Assembly (NCBI GenBank): GCA_964036665.1
Contig: OZ038533.1
Coordinates: 19,092,575-19,156,574, forward strand
From: Gordius sp. MW1
Taxonomy: Eukaryota > Nematomorpha > Gordioida > Gordea > Gordiidae
Direction of reading: 5' to 3'
DNA: 64,000 nt
Shown here: positions 33,501 to 48,500 of the stretch, piece after piece
How positions within the stretch are numbered: position 1 is the first letter of the stretch
How the letters are laid out: each line of letters opens with the position of its first letter
Position numbers and translations under genes: made by a program
Notes under the pieces: generated by a model
Told to the model about the DNA's origin: nothing
The model's database searches: none
The model's input: the letters and a program-made list of their open reading frames with translations, nothing else

Positions 33501-36500
33501 ATCGGGATATGCTCTTTTAAGCGGAACTAAAAAATATAAATTTTTAATAGCTCCCCCCCCCCCCCAAAAAAAAAAATTTACGAGAGAAATTATTTAATTG
33601 GTTTTGCCGCAAAAATTTGTCATTTTTTCTTTGGCCCGCGCTACCAAAATTTCTTTCAAAAGATCAATATTATAAAGTTCATCATTATCCTTTATCGCTT
33701 GATCAAAGCTCCCCTTTAGAGAAGATATGATCTATAATAATTTAAGGGAAGGAATAAAAACGTTAGTTTTTTATGGTTTCCCCTAGAGAATTAAGCACTA
33801 CTTACTCAAACTTAAAACCCGAACCCGAGGTTTATCATCTAGCCGGGCCGGGCTTAGTCGGGCCGGGCTTAGTCGGGCCGGGCTTAGTCGGGCCGGGTCA
33901 GGTTGATAATATGAATATGCTGGATAGTTTTATGGTTTAATTAAAGTTTTTTTTAGCCAGGATGAAAGAAAAATCAGATCCGTGAATTCTCAGAGTATGT
34001 ATGTATGTATAAGTAATTAATACCCTTGTAGCATTCTCACTCTCCTTTCCCTAAATCTAGCAAATTACCCATTTTAATCGATACTGTTTAAGGCTTAGCT
34101 TTACATCGCGCAATAGCTCGCAAATTTTAGGGTATACTTACATGAGCGTAGGCAGGGGGGGGGCAGAGAGGGGGCTGCCCCCTCTAAATTCTAATAATTT
34201 GTTGAAATTTAAACAAAATTATGGGTAAAATTTGACAAAAATCATCAATTTGCTCCTCCCTAAATCATTATTGCCCCCCCCCCCCCCCCCTTAATTCAAA
34301 TCCTGGCTACGCCCATGTATACTTACAGTGATCGTGGAAGAATTTTATCTATTTAAAAAACTAAAGGTCTGGGCCAGAGTTTTTTGTTGGGCCTTTCCCT
34401 CTTTAAATTTTCAAAATGTGATTCTATAATTCGACAATAGATTTCCAGCTGGAACACTTCTAAGTACGTCCGCAATGTTAATTAACTATGTTGATTTAGC
34501 CGCTTCCCTTTTGTAATTATATTTATTAATTGTTTTTTTATGATTGTCGCAAAAAGATCAATAGAAATTTCGAGCTTTGAAATATGCAATATGGAGGTGA
34601 GGAGGGGGGGGCATAAGGGATGTTTTTCCCCCCTCCTACCCAGCTTACGTAGTTTTTATAATTCAAAATGGTGTCAAGATCTTTTAACAATGCCAGATTT
34701 TTCTAAAATTCCCAACCCAAATTTTAACGATGGTTTTGGAATTGCATAATTGGAACCATGTGTGAAACTGTGTTTCAAGAAGCCTTTATACTTTGGGATA
34801 AAATGCGTCGCATATTTTGTTTATTTATTTATATATATATTTATTTATTTTAATTTATTTATTTTAATTTATTTATTTTAATTTATTCACTCTTGTGGAT
34901 TTCTTATTTATAAATCAAGTTTATTAAATTAAAATTTACCGATTAATTTGCATGTTATAGACGTTTGAAAAACGCCAAAATTGCTGTTTTAGCAAGTTTT
35001 TGCTTGTTCTAAGCCCAACGGTCGACTCTAGCCTGTTTTTCAAATTTCGACTAACCCTAGAGGTCGACCAAGAAAAACAGACCAAAGAACCTTTGGTTTG
35101 TTTATGTTTAGCCGACTAAAACTAAAGGTCAACCAAACAAAACCCAGCCGTTTTTACAACACTAATAGGGAGGAAAAAACAAAAAATATGTGTGTGTTTA
35201 CCGCGAAAACTCTACGAGAATCTGCAAGCAATTTGCCTGTTGATGTTAAAAAACCATTAATTGTTGTTGACCAATGTTATTTTTTCAAAAATATACGTAG
35301 ATAATGTGTAATGTTCAACATTTTAATAATTTGGGGTTCTTTTACAGTTTTGCCAACCGCAAGGCTGGGCTCTCGTCACAGCACACCAAGCAGAAAGGGA
35401 TAAAGACACCTTCGTGCCAACTTTTTTCATTTCGGTCCTCACGGACATAGACGCGGAAAGGCATTATTGTGCCTGTCTAACATTTCGCGAAGTTGTCAAA
35501 ACCAATCTCGCCCCCAACCCTAAAGGTAAAAATATTACAGAAACCTCACCCTCTTGGGGTCAATTTGACCCCATGCTTATCAGTTACTTAGATGGTGATT
35601 AATTATAAGTTAAAGTTTCATTGTATACCCCATACCCCGACATTTTATCAATTAATATTTTTTGAACACTGGGAAGTATTAAGGCATTAGATCTTGAATG
35701 TCTATCTTAAAAGTTTTAGTATACTAATCATTATTATTTTGTAAAAAATTGCATATTTTGTGAAGATGAAATAAATGAAAATTTATAAAAAGTTATGATA
35801 TTTTACTACTACGTCGCTTTAGAGCAACTCAATTTGATCTCTGATCCAAGTCAAGACTTGCACTTTAAAGAGATGGAAGAATCAATCATAGGAAGTCCAC
35901 CCTCTATCTACTTTTCAGCATGTGAAGAAGCATGTACTCCCAAAAGTACCACAACTTTTGGTCCACCACCTCGCCTCGACCAACCAAATCAAAATGGTCA
36001 ATTTGTTATCTCATCGTACGCACCAAAGTGCTTGGTGTTAGTGTCTAGATTAACCTATTTCGAAACGTTTCGGGTAAATTTTTTTTAAAATTTCAAATAA
36101 AACCAGCGGTCATTTCATTAGCTAGGGTATTTGCGAAAGCTAAATTAAAGTCTTTTACGGAAGCATAAGTCCATAGCCATTAGAAACCTCGTATAAGTTT
36201 CTACAGCAATTATTGTATAATTGTAAGTTAGACAGGACGGACGGACGGACGGAAGGACGGACGGACATCCAAAACGAGCACATAAATTGCATAGCAATTT
36301 ATATTTTTTGCTAGCTTCCTAAAGGATTAAATGAAATGTATTTAAGAATGACGACAGTTTGTTAAAGACTATCAACCGTGAATTGGGGGCCCAGAACCCC
36401 ATACGTAGTGGCGTAAAAACGGATGGGTTTTGTTTGGTCGATCTTCAGTTTTGGTCGACCAAACATAAACAGACCAACGGTTTTTTGGTCTGGTCTATAC

Positions 36501-39500
36501 CAAACAAAACTCAGCCGTTTTTACAAAACTATTTTTAGACTAGTTTCCTTGAAATTTACTTTTTTTATAAGGACGTAATTATTATTAATTCATATTTGTA
36601 GATGCTCTTCAATCTTTTTTTATGCAATAAAATCTACATATATACAGGGGCTTAGCCAGCATTGAAATTAGAGGGGGGGGGGGTCAATAATTATTTAGGG
36701 GATGGCAAAATGAATATTTTTTGAAATCTTAGCCCTAAATTCTATAAATTTAAACAAATCTTTGGATTTAGAGGGGGGCATCCACCCCTCCCTGCCCCCC
36801 TCCCCTTGGCTACGCCCATGCATATATACATATATATACAATTAATAGGTGTTGAGACGATTATTTATTTAATTTAGACTTGCTTGGGGTACATCTACAC
36901 AACATATCTTCAGAATGGTATTGAAATCATGCTGGAGAAATTGATTGGTACCCTGTTAACTACGACTATACCCTTCCCCGGTTAATATTTTTTGTGATTT
37001 TATCATCGTAAAAGTGGATTAAAAAAATGAATTTTTAAATGCTTTTTTCCTTTTAAAATTAATAAATTTTTATATATTTTCAGGAAATCCTCAATTTACG
37101 TTTTCTCTCGGTGTTGGAGATCAACAAATTATTCAACCACCCCTATCCCCACTAATTCCCTCCAGTGGAACCGTGGTCGCAACCCTGTTTAAGCAGTTGG
37201 GTACATTTGCCAAATATAATATTCATACGACTTCACCTAGGGGCTTTGATAAGCAGAGGGGCAAAGCCTCCCCCCCCCCTTTTTGCCTATTTTCTTTGAA
37301 CATTTTGTCTTCCCTCCCGCACACTAGTAAAGGTGATCAAATCATCGCTTTTGACTTTCCCTCTCCTAACTTTGCATGCAACTTAAGGTTTGTCTTAAAT
37401 CGGATTCAGATTCAAATCGCCCGAATCTATCTTTGTCTAAATATCCGATTCAATTTCATGGTTCAAACTCGGTTGTAATTATTAATTTTTTTGTTTTTTG
37501 ATAGTTAAAAACGTTTTTTTGTTTATTTCAACTCTTGAGAGCAAATCTAAACTTAGCTGATACCTAAAATTTTAAAAAACATACAACATTTAAGCTTTAT
37601 TAAAAAATTTTCATCTTACAAAATCGCTGTTATGTTATGCGTCTGTAATGCAAATCTGCTGTGAATTCGAAATTAAGACACGGATATGTTATAACCCATA
37701 AGACGATTTTTGCTGCGCAAAATCCTATATTAAGACAAGCCCTTATTCCCTTCCTTACCATCATGTAAATGTTTTCGCTACTCTTGCAATTGGATTTGCA
37801 CCTTTTTATAATTTGGTGGTTTTCGTCCAAAATTTGTCGTTTTTTGTCAAATTTTTTCTTAAAAATTGGCTCAAATTTTAAAATCGTTGAATTTTGAAAT
37901 AAAAAACTGTTATTTTTTTAAGTTTGAAATTGTAAAATTTCTTTTGCACTCTAGTTTACTGCTGCAAATATTATGTTTAGTCTTTGTGAAAACTGATTCC
38001 CTTATTATTCGCTTGAAGATGGTAAATAAAATGTTTTTTTTTATAAATTAATTTCAGTTAAATAAAAACCTTATGAACGACTTTTATTGCCGTTATTGTT
38101 ATGTATTTTAATAATTACTATGCAATTTGGCTCGTTTTTGGATGTCCGTCCGTCCTGTCCAACTTGTAATTTTTCATGAATTGCCGTGAAAACTTATACG
38201 GGATATTTATGGCTGTGGACATATGCTTCTGTAAAAGACTTTAATTTTGCTTTCGCAAATAGACTAGTTAATAACTGCTGGTTGGCTTTAGTTTTTTCGA
38301 CCTCGCCCGAGCCCAATTTCCATTATTGTTTTTGGGCCCGACCTGTTACCTTTATACTTAATTTACCTTTGGCAATTTGTCTAAGTTTAAATATTGTCTT
38401 TTCGATTTTTTTTCTGTGTCATACTATATTTGGGGTCTCTATGACCCCATAAGATTTGAATACAAATTTTTTGCAAATTATAAACTCCTAGGTATACACA
38501 ATTCCCTGCTTTTGGTCAATGGCTGCCTAACCGACTGCAAGATTCTAATCCATTCCCAAAGCTATCAGCGCCTTACAGACGCATGCAATGCTCTAATTAT
38601 CCTACTCTTCCCCCTGAAATACAAGTAAAATTTGGGATTATTTCCCATTTTTTAACCCTAAATTTTTACTATAAAAAACTAACTTTACTATTAGTAACTA
38701 CTTTTATTTAGTTTTTGGAGAAAGTAATTGAAAAATTCAAAATTTTGCTGAAATTGGTCTTCAATCTTGATTTTTATAAACGAATTTTAAATAAGTTTTT
38801 TTTGGGAAATAGACTTTCTTTATCGACTTTTGCGTTTTTAAAATTTTTATTACGGAATTCAAATTTATAATTGATGCTTATAACTGGCATGCGTGAATTT
38901 AAAATTTGGTTTTACGTGTTTTATATTTATTGCTTTGATAATTTCAAAAATGCCAAAGGGACCTTTTGCCTTATAAATTAAGTCAACAAGCCAATTTTGC
39001 TTTTTTTAACGCAAAATCACAACTATATCTAGGTAAAATTTAGCTTTTTTGTTGTAATTTTTAAAATTTTTACGAGAAAAATGACGATTTTAACTTATGT
39101 CGAGCAAGTAGAGGCCTGCGAAGTCATTTTTTCACCCGACCCGGCCCTAAAGCTTTTTTTTAAACCCGAACCCGCCCCGAGAGTGAAGTTTAAATTTTCC
39201 AACCCGAACCCGACCCGGCTCGAAGCGTGTCAAAATTTTCCATTACCAGCAAGTGAGTCAAATAACATGTTTAAAAAAGGATGACAACTATCTAAGTACA
39301 ATTTAGGGTTTTTTGTTGTAATTTTTAAAATTTTTATGAGAAAAAATGACGATTATAACTTATGTAAAACAAGTAAAGGCCTTCAAAGTCATTTTTTTAA
39401 CCCCAACCCGACCCTGGAGCGAAGTTTAAATTTTCCAACCCAACCCTTAAGCGTTTTAAAATTCGGGTCGGGTTTCGGGTCAGCCTCTAACAACAAGTGA

Positions 39501-42500
39501 GTCAAATAACATGCTTAAACAATGCATAATTTGCCGCTTGACTATGAAATTTTCATTGGCGTTTTAGCAACGTTTTCATACCTATCCTACCAGCAAGTCT
39601 CATGGAAATTTTGAATGCACCAACCCCGTTCATAATGGGAATCCATTCATCTCTAATCTCGGATATCAATGAATTCGTAACAATAAAAACAATTTTAAAT
39701 TTTATTATAAACATAAAAAATATTTATTTTTTACAATATTTTGCAAAAGATTTTATAAACTGCGATTTAAACGTAAAATTTGGGGCGAAATTAGGATATT
39801 AATAAGCATTCAATAGTTTTTAAACATATAAATAAATTCTCTAAAATTGGGCAAATAACTATTAAATATTTAAACGAGCCATTTAAACCTAATTGTGGCG
39901 AAAGTAGGTTATTGATAAGCATTCTATAGTTCTTAAGCATAAATAAACTCTCTAAAATTTGTAAATAACTATTATAATTTTCTTTTTAAATGGTTTTTAA
40001 ATTAATTTTTCTCTAAGTTTATACGATATTTTTGGAGAAAATATATTTTGTTTTTTGGTCTTAATAGTACGATATAATAATTGCTGATATGGATGCGGGT
40101 TCTTTGAATATACCCGAAAGTGTGGTTGTACCTCTAATGCCAAAATTTCTTTACCAAAGCACACTCGATTCATTATCTTTGGTAAATTTATTTTATTTTT
40201 TATTATTTTACTTTAAAAAAAGAAATTTATTTTTCGTTTGAGGATGTTTTAATAACTTTTAGATAGACTATATTGACTGCTCATGTCATATGTTTCGTAT
40301 GGTTCAATGTGTGTACTGTGTAGCACTAAATCCACCATTTTGAATTTAACGATATCTCCCATATCTTTCTGCAGTGTACCCCTCATTGTTAAAACAGAAA
40401 AAAGGAATTTACCTCTAATAAATTAAAATGTTAATAAATGATTATTTAATAAAATGCAGATGGGACTAAATTGCTTTAACATTATATCATCACATTATTT
40501 TATTCTTACGGATTTTGTAATTAATATATATAATTTAAATGGTGTTTTTAATGTTTAACCAGTTCAATCTTTTTTCTTACGTTTTAAAAACACTTAAACC
40601 AAAATTACTATAATCTCTATGTCCTTCCCTTGTTTGTGCACATTTCAAAATGGCGGAAAATTGTACACCTATTTATAGTTGATGAACAGTCTATCTAGTC
40701 TATGATGATAATAAATATTATTAATATTAGTTGAACAATGTTTATAGTTATTTGGGCAAGATTTTAAAGCTCTATTTAGTAGAGTTTGCAAATTTAAAAT
40801 TCAACATCACAAAATATACTATGAAGATTTGGACAAAATTAGTTTTACTATTAAGAATTTTAGAATTTTTATTAATTTAAAATTGAAATTTATATTGTAT
40901 TTATGGCATTTTAAGAGAAAGAAAAATTTAATTTAAGCTCATTAATTAAATAATTTTTAAAATTTGGACTAATTATATTTGTGATTTAGATAATGAATCC
41001 TGATCTCGAATATGCAGACCAAGCATTTCCCAAAGAATATTCGTCGCCGTCTCCACCCTCACTTTTAGTATAATATTATTTTTTTGTATATTTTTTACAA
41101 AATAAATTATTATTTTATTTTTTTTAATAAAATTATATATTTTTATAAATTTTAGGATAAAGAAATTCGTGCGATATTTATGAGAATGTTCGCCCACTTA
41201 CTAATGGGATATCGGTCTTGTTTGTTAGTTAGTCGGGTGGCACCTGCCCCATACATAACATTTCACAAGGTTAGATATTATTTTATATAATTTGTGCGAA
41301 GTTTAATGATTATTGTGCATTTTATTTTAAATTGATGTTTTTATACTAAAAATTGAGTATTTTTTTTAAATTCACAAGGTTATAGATTGTTTTATATAAT
41401 TGGGCGAAGTTTAATGACTATTGTGCATTTTGTTTTGATTCGACGTTTTTATACCGAGAAATTGAATACTTTTTTAAAATTCACAAGGTTAAAGATTGTT
41501 TTATATAACATGTGCGAACTTTAATGACACCCGTGCATTTCTTTTGAATTGACGTTTTTATACAGAGAAATTAAATATTTTTTTACAAAATTTTACAGTA
41601 TAAATTTATTGGAGCCCGTGATTTTGTGGGTAATGATTTCATAGCCAAAATATTCGATAGTATGTCTTTCAATTCATTTATCAACGAACGAGGTCTTCCA
41701 TATCGCCCCATTGATCTTTTCGACGAAGTTTATTTTTATTAATTTTTTGTTTTTATTTTTTATTTAATTTATTCAATTTATTTATTTATTCGATTTGTTT
41801 ATTTACGTTTTTTGATAATTAGATTTACGGTACTATTGGAGCTTTGCTTAAAAACGAGAATGGCGGAGATAAAGAAATTCTTAAACGTCACATTAGATAC
41901 CTCGCACTTCAAATGTCTTATAACGTTAGTTTGTTTTTTTATTTTTCAATTTGTTTTTTCCTTTGCATGGGCGTAGCCAGGAGGAGGCAGGGAGGGACGA
42001 CTGCCCCCCCCCCCCCCCCACTAAATCCAGAAAGAAATCTTTAAAATTCAACATATTTATGGGTAAAATTTGGGAAAATTATTATTTTGCCCCTCCCCAC
42101 CTCTGATTCTAATCCTGACAACGCCCATGGTGCTGGTCTAAAAATGTGTTGTAAAAACGGCGGGTTTTGTTTGGTCGACCTTCGGTTTTAGTCGACTAAA
42201 AATAATCAGACCAAGGGCTTTTTGGTCGGTTTTTCTTAGTAGACCTCGAGTCTTAGTCGAAATTTGTAAAACAGACCAGAGCCGATCGTTAGTCTTAGTT
42301 AATACAAAGGTCAATTATACAAAACTCGGCGTTTTTACAACACTAAATTTTTTTTATTGCATAGTATATCGAAAATAACAATTGTCATCATTTCAAAATC
42401 TCAGGAATGTCCGACAGCTCTAACAACAGAACGTTTACCCAAGCCTTTAACGAATGTGGATAATATAAATGTTCAGGAACCGTTTCCTCTTCTAGATTCT

Positions 42501-45500
42501 GACCTGATAGAAGGGATCATTGCTAACGTAATGGGATTATATTATAAATTAATATTAAAATTTCCTCCTTTTTATTATAAAAGGAAATTATAGAATTTTT
42601 AATGTTAATTGTAAAACGAGTTTTTACTTTGAAACTCAAAACTATAGACAGTTTTTATTGATTTAAGCCAATTTTTGAGCTTTAAACGAAAAAAAACACA
42701 AAAAGATGTTAGTCTTAACAAGAGATATATAAAAACTTTTTTTTAAGGTTTTTTATGACTTTTTAACCTAATTTTTACAATTTTTTTGATATTATCGACG
42801 TTTTTTGCTGTGTTGTTTAGTTTGGGAAAAAGGAAAATAGTAGTAGCGTTCAAGGGGCTAAAAGTTTGTTGAAAAAGAAAATAGTGCCATTTGGAGAAGA
42901 TATATGCCAAGAAATGCTGGACGGGAATACTATTGGTGTTCAACACAGATTTAAAACTTTCAAAAATTGCATCGAAAACATTTTTAATAACAAGCTCGTT
43001 GATGCTCAAAAAGTAAATATTTTTCAATAATTAATTGTTTTTTTGCTATATTTTTGGGCTACTTAAGGTTTCTATGATATTTTAATGATTTTTTTCTTTA
43101 TAGATCTTATAAAAACGGCATTTTACTAAAAATTATTTTTGTAGAAAAATATTGAGTTTTTAGAGAGAATTTAAACTAAATTTATGAATTATTATAGATT
43201 TAAATAGTATTAAGTGGAATAAATATTTCTAATAGGCATTTCCTTCAGCCTTGAGGTTGTTAGGACACAAGGTAGCCCGTATAATTTTATGTCACCAATT
43301 GACAGGACACGCCAAAAATAATAATAGAGCCATCTTGGATGGACCACAATTTAATATGATCGTTCAGCTGATGAACACAGCACTACAAGTTTTTATTTTA
43401 ATCATATACACATTTTTTTAAAACAATTTTATAATGTTTTTTTTTCTAAACTTTTGAATGACTTTATATAGTTTCTAATTTGCTCATTTCTACTGAGGAT
43501 TACTATTATTTAATTAATTTTTGTTATGTAATCTTAATTTTTTGGGGCATTGCTTTAGATTTTAGAAGATTTTTTCAAAATTCAAATTAATATTTTTAAA
43601 TTTTTTTTTATATTTTTTTATCGTTTAGAGTGAAACAGTAAACGATGAAAATGGGATTGCTGCCGCACTTCTACCTCTATCCTCAGTATTTTGCCAAGTA
43701 AATTTATTTTAAAACAAAGTTTAACAAATATTTAGTTGCACAACTTGATATATTAAGCTATTTTTGTATTTTTTACATTAAATTATAGTATTTATCTGTT
43801 ATTTCTTCATTTTATGCTATTATTTTGCCCGAAATGCGCAATTATTACATTGTATATTGTAAAGTTTTAAAAACGGCTGGAAGACTACCGGTCGATTCTG
43901 GTCTGTTTTTCAAATTTCGACTAAGCCTAGAGGTCGACTGAGAAAAATAGGCCAAAGGTTTATTTTTCGTCGACTAAAACCTAAGGGCGACCAAACAAAA
44001 CCCAGCCGTTTTTACAACTGTAGTATATTGTTTAGAAACTTTGTACGGGCATAATACAATTCGCGTACTCTTCCATACAATGTCACGTCGTTTGGTCGAA
44101 CCTCTCCTTTTGGGAAACTACTTTTTATACCGACGTCGAAAAACAGCTGAAGGCGTTGTACCAAAATAATGCTATGCCATCTTCAAATAATGTAATATTT
44201 TTAAAAACGCAAAAAAACCTTATTTTATTTGTTACAGTTTCTATTCAGACTGATGGCCCATATGTTTCGTATGGTAAAATGTGTAAACCATGAAATCCAC
44301 CATTTTGAATTTAACTATCTCCCACCTCTTTCTGCAATGTACCCCCCCCCCCCCCATTGTTAAAGCAGAAATGGTGAATTTACTTTAGTCATTAGTTAAT
44401 ATAAATAAGAATGTTAATTATGGTTATTTAATAAAATGCAGATGGCATTAAATTTCTTTAACATCACATCTTCACAGTTTTTTTTATTTTTACTAATTTT
44501 TTAAATATATATATATTTTAAAATGCTGTTTTTAGTGTTTAACTAGTTCAATATTTTTTTATTACGCTTTAAAAACACTTTAATTATCCAAAATTACCAT
44601 GATCGATATATCCTTCCCTTATTTGTGCACATTTCAAAATGGCGGAAAAACGGTACACTTATTTGAGTTATTGAGCAGTCTATCTAGGCTATCAATTTAT
44701 TTTTTTTGTAATTTATTATGATCAGATATGCCTGGGATCTAATGAAAGTTGTGCAAAGGTTCACGCTAAAAGAGGACTCGATGTCGTCTGTGGAGAGGTG
44801 CTCTTTATAAATAAAATTATGTCTTTTTTGGAATAAAATTTATAAATAAGTTTGTATGAAATAGTTACTTTGTTAAGATGAATGAAATAAAAAAAGTTAC
44901 GAAAACATTGAGATATTGCAATTTTTTAATGCAATTTTACACATAAATAGTCTTTTTTGAGAATGATTATGCCTTTATATGACGTTATTATCTAATAATT
45001 TGTTTTAGTTGCTCCTCATTAGATCTAATATATAGTTATCAAAATTATGTGATTTCCTATACAACTGCCTATAATTATACAACATTTATTATGGGTTTAA
45101 GTGTTATGTAAACTGGGTTTTGTTTGGTCTACTTTAGTTTTAGTCGACTAAGCATAAACAAATAGCTCAAAGGATTTTTGGTGTTTGTTTTTCTTGGTCG
45201 ACCTCTAGACTTAGCCGAAATATGAAAAACAGACCGGAGTCGACCGACCATTAGTCTTGGTTGAACCAAAGGTCGACCAAACAAAACCCAGCCCATTTTA
45301 CAACGCTAATATATATATAAATTTATCAAAGCACTTGAATAATCTAGCTTAATGGAGCTTAACTAAACACTTTATTAGTTTTAACATAAAATAATAAAAT
45401 GGCAAGTTTGATGTAATATATAAGGATACTTATTTTCAAATTTGTTAAACAGTTGAAAAAGTTGGAATTATTGAATGGTGGTGGATCTCTTAGAACTTTT

Positions 45501-48500
45501 GAAGAACCAGTCTCGAATTACGTGGCAGAATGTTCGAGCATGGAAGAGGCGACGATATACAGCTTAGCTACGCATTACGTAAATCAATTAGTCTACCTAA
45601 GGCTACCCCTAGACTGCAATATCACTTCTTCTAATACAACCAAATATGGGACATCGATTGCTCCGAATAGCAAAGAAATCATCGGGACGGGCAATGTTGA
45701 AAATTATTCTAATGTAAATAACACTTCGACCTTGTCTTTCAACGAACGGTGCAATAAAATGCTGGGCAGTGGACGCAAACTTGATTCTATAACCACCAGC
45801 TCTCCAAGCATAGTTACCACGAGGTGAGGTTTTTAAACAGGGGTTTTTTATCAAGATTTACTCCAAAATTTTTGCATTTGGGTTTGATAATTTTAGACTG
45901 TATAGTAAAATATAGTAAAAACTAGAGTTGTTAAATTGCTAACTTTAGCAATGCTAACTATGTGCTATGCTCGAGCACGAACACTAGCTGTGTAATATGC
46001 TAGTTTAGCACAATGAGTGATAGCTAGCTGCTCGGTGCGATAGTTTTAACAGTGGCTTGTAAAAATGGTCGAGCGGTTAGTCGAAGCAGCCAAATCTGTT
46101 ACAAAATTTAGCAGGAGCTCGAGCAGAACAGTTTTTTTATTCAAAATTAACCGCAAGATTTTTAAAATTTCGACCACGTTTTTTATTAAAAAATTTGGCA
46201 AAAAAAATCAACAAATTTCTTACAAAACCAACAAATTATAAAAAAGGGCAAACATTAATGCAAGAGTGGCGAAGGCTTATAAATGGTCAGGGAGGGAGTA
46301 AGTTGCACGCGAAGGAAGGGGAGGGAAGGAGCATTAATTTTTAAAAGCTTTGATTGATCGCCTTTTTCTCTCCTACTAGTGTGCGGGAGGGGAGTCAAGA
46401 TGTTCAAACTTTTGAGAAACGCTGTAAATAACAGGACCAGGGGTAGGGACATGAATTAGACAAAAGAAACAGCGATTACATTTGTAATATATATAGAATC
46501 ATATGGTTTTACCAACTCGGCTTTGGCTTACAATATTAAAACATATAATTATAGCAATAATATAATCTGTAGAAAATGTTAGACAAAGAAAAGTTATACT
46601 AGATTAAACTATTCTTTTTTCACGTAATCTCATATACGACAGTATGTACTAGTGTAAAACGGTTGGGTTTTGTTTGGTCTACTTTTGGATTTAGTCGACT
46701 AAATATAAACAGGCCAAAGGTATTTGGGTCTGTTTTTCTGAGTCGACCTCAAGGCTTAGTCGAAATTTTAAAATCAGACTAGAGAATTAAATCAATGGTA
46801 TACCAAACAAAACCCAGCGGTCTTACAACACTAGTATGTACCTGACGAATATGTTGAACAGTTTTTCAGTTTTATTAATTATGCTCGTTTATTGTATATT
46901 TTATGCCTCATTTTTACGTAGTAAAAGCGTTTTTATTAAAAAATATAAGAAGAATGGGTTTGCTAGCTTCAAAAAAAAATTTAAGTCGGGGGGGGGGGAG
47001 CATGCGTGTAGTAAGAAATTGGATTTTGGGGGGAAGGGTAAAAATGCTCTTTTTTTTAAATATCTATAGGTGTATTTGTATCGACAATTGAAAACTTCAC
47101 CTTTTTTTGAGATAAATAAAAAATTTTCAATTTTCCCACAATGATTTGAAGCCCAGCCAATCAGTAAAAATTTAACTTATTTCCAACAAATGTATATGAA
47201 AATATTGATAAAAGCGAAGCTTTACCGGGGAAGAGTTTAGAGGTGTTTTGCTGTAAGAACGCTAAGAAAATATGATATTATGCAATTTATGGGCTCGCTT
47301 TTGGTTGTCCGTCCCGACCTGTCCTGTCCAACTTGTAATTTTTGAATAATCGTCGCCGAAACTTATAAGGGTTTTTAATGGCTGTGGACTTGTGCTTCTT
47401 TAAAAAATTTTTATTTTGCTTTCACAACCGCTGGTTGGCTTTAATTTTTTGGCATCGCCCGAGCCCAATATCCATTATTGTTTATGGGCCCGACTGATTA
47501 CTTTTATACGTAAATTTCTTTGCGCAATTTATCTAGGTTGTTGCTTTATAACGGATCATTGCGAAGAAACTGGCTAAATGATTCCGCAAATTAATGATCA
47601 CCATTTCTTACTTCTACTTTATCTGACCCCGGCCAAAGGCCAAAATTTATCTTTTATAGATAGATATATATATATATATTTATTTTTTGTTAAACACATG
47701 AAGTGGAAAAAGTTTGGGCGAAGGGAGCGAAAGTATAGACAATGAAAGTGGTTTTGAAGAAGATATGGTGGACGTATCAAGTAATTTAGCCCGTTTTATA
47801 ATACGGTTTGTGGATAAAATTGGAACCGAACTTTCCGTTACTAAAGAACACATTGAATCACTCAATCAAATGATACCCGGTTTGAATTTTTATAAATATC
47901 TATTTAGTTATTTATTTTATACATTTTGATTTATCGTAGAGAGTTATATAGCTATTTTAAAAGTTGAGATATATTTGAGAAAACGTAGGACATTTAACAT
48001 GATCATCTAATAATTGTTGTTGTGCCCGACTGATTAGCTTGTATTATATAGGATCAAAAATTGCATAGCACTAAATACTTTTAGTTAGTTCCTTTAGATA
48101 CTTGTTATTTCGAATTATATAAAGCGGTGTTGTAAAAAGAGCTGGGGTTTGTTTGGTCGACCTTTGGTGTAACTAAGAATAATGGTCCACTCTGGTCAGT
48201 TTTTCAAATCTAGACTAAGCCTAGGAGTCGACTACGAAAAACAGACTCAAAAACCTGTCTGTTGATGTTTAGTCGACTAAAACTAAAGGTCGACCAAACA
48301 AAACCCAGCTCTTTTTACCACGCCAATATAATGTGTCAAGGGCAAAAACTCCACATGAATTTTATGAAAGTTTTACGTGTAAAAAAGCATTTTAATGGTT
48401 GACAAAATTACAAGGTAGCCTTTTAAAAGGTGTTTAATGTCACAAAAATCGCTTAAAAAGGGTAAAAATTAATTACAAAATCAAATTTTTAAATTTGTTT

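Larger units (their letters stand above)
30843..35347. other. Sbf intron 2 (4.5 kb)
   Basis: 30.85-32.08 kb is AT-rich with nothing recognised. Then come a family A MITE (32087-32257), a family B MITE (32447-32613), family D GC-rich fragments (32.70-33.06 kb), a family A fragment (33.29-33.37 kb), a GGGCCGGGCTTAGTC tandem (33841-33900), a family B MITE (34141-34318), an ATTT/AATTT-rich minisatellite (34815-34890) and a half-worn family A MITE ending at 35164. Confidence 0.6.
30575..41727 (+). other. Sbf exons 1-12: tripartite DENN module
   Basis: Residues 1-106 form the uDENN part ([39 protein letters not shown]). Residues 107-382 are the DENN core ([51 protein letters not shown]). Residues 383-489 are dDENN-like ([28 protein letters not shown]). 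The order and motifs follow human SBF1 closely. Intron 2 (30843-35347) is the longest of this block and is full of MITEs. Confidence 0.9.
41823..44191 (+). other. Sbf exons 13-18: SBF2 helical domain
   Basis: Residues about 490-754. Recognisable blocks are [67 protein letters not shown] and [15 protein letters not shown]. Every exon from 13 to 18 ends in phase 0. Exon 18 begins 13 nt after a family A MITE (43860-44022). Confidence 0.88.

Noticed and set aside
35526-35602. Read-through of Sbf exon 3 to a stop
   Set aside because: A donor at 35526 (AAAG|GTAAAA) joins in phase to exon 4, which resumes the family's sequence; the read-through tail has no similarity.
42364-42404. Earlier acceptor for Sbf exon 14 at TTGCATAG
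   Set aside because: In phase with exon 13 it leads to a stop; the CTCAG acceptor ending at 42404 keeps the correct frame.
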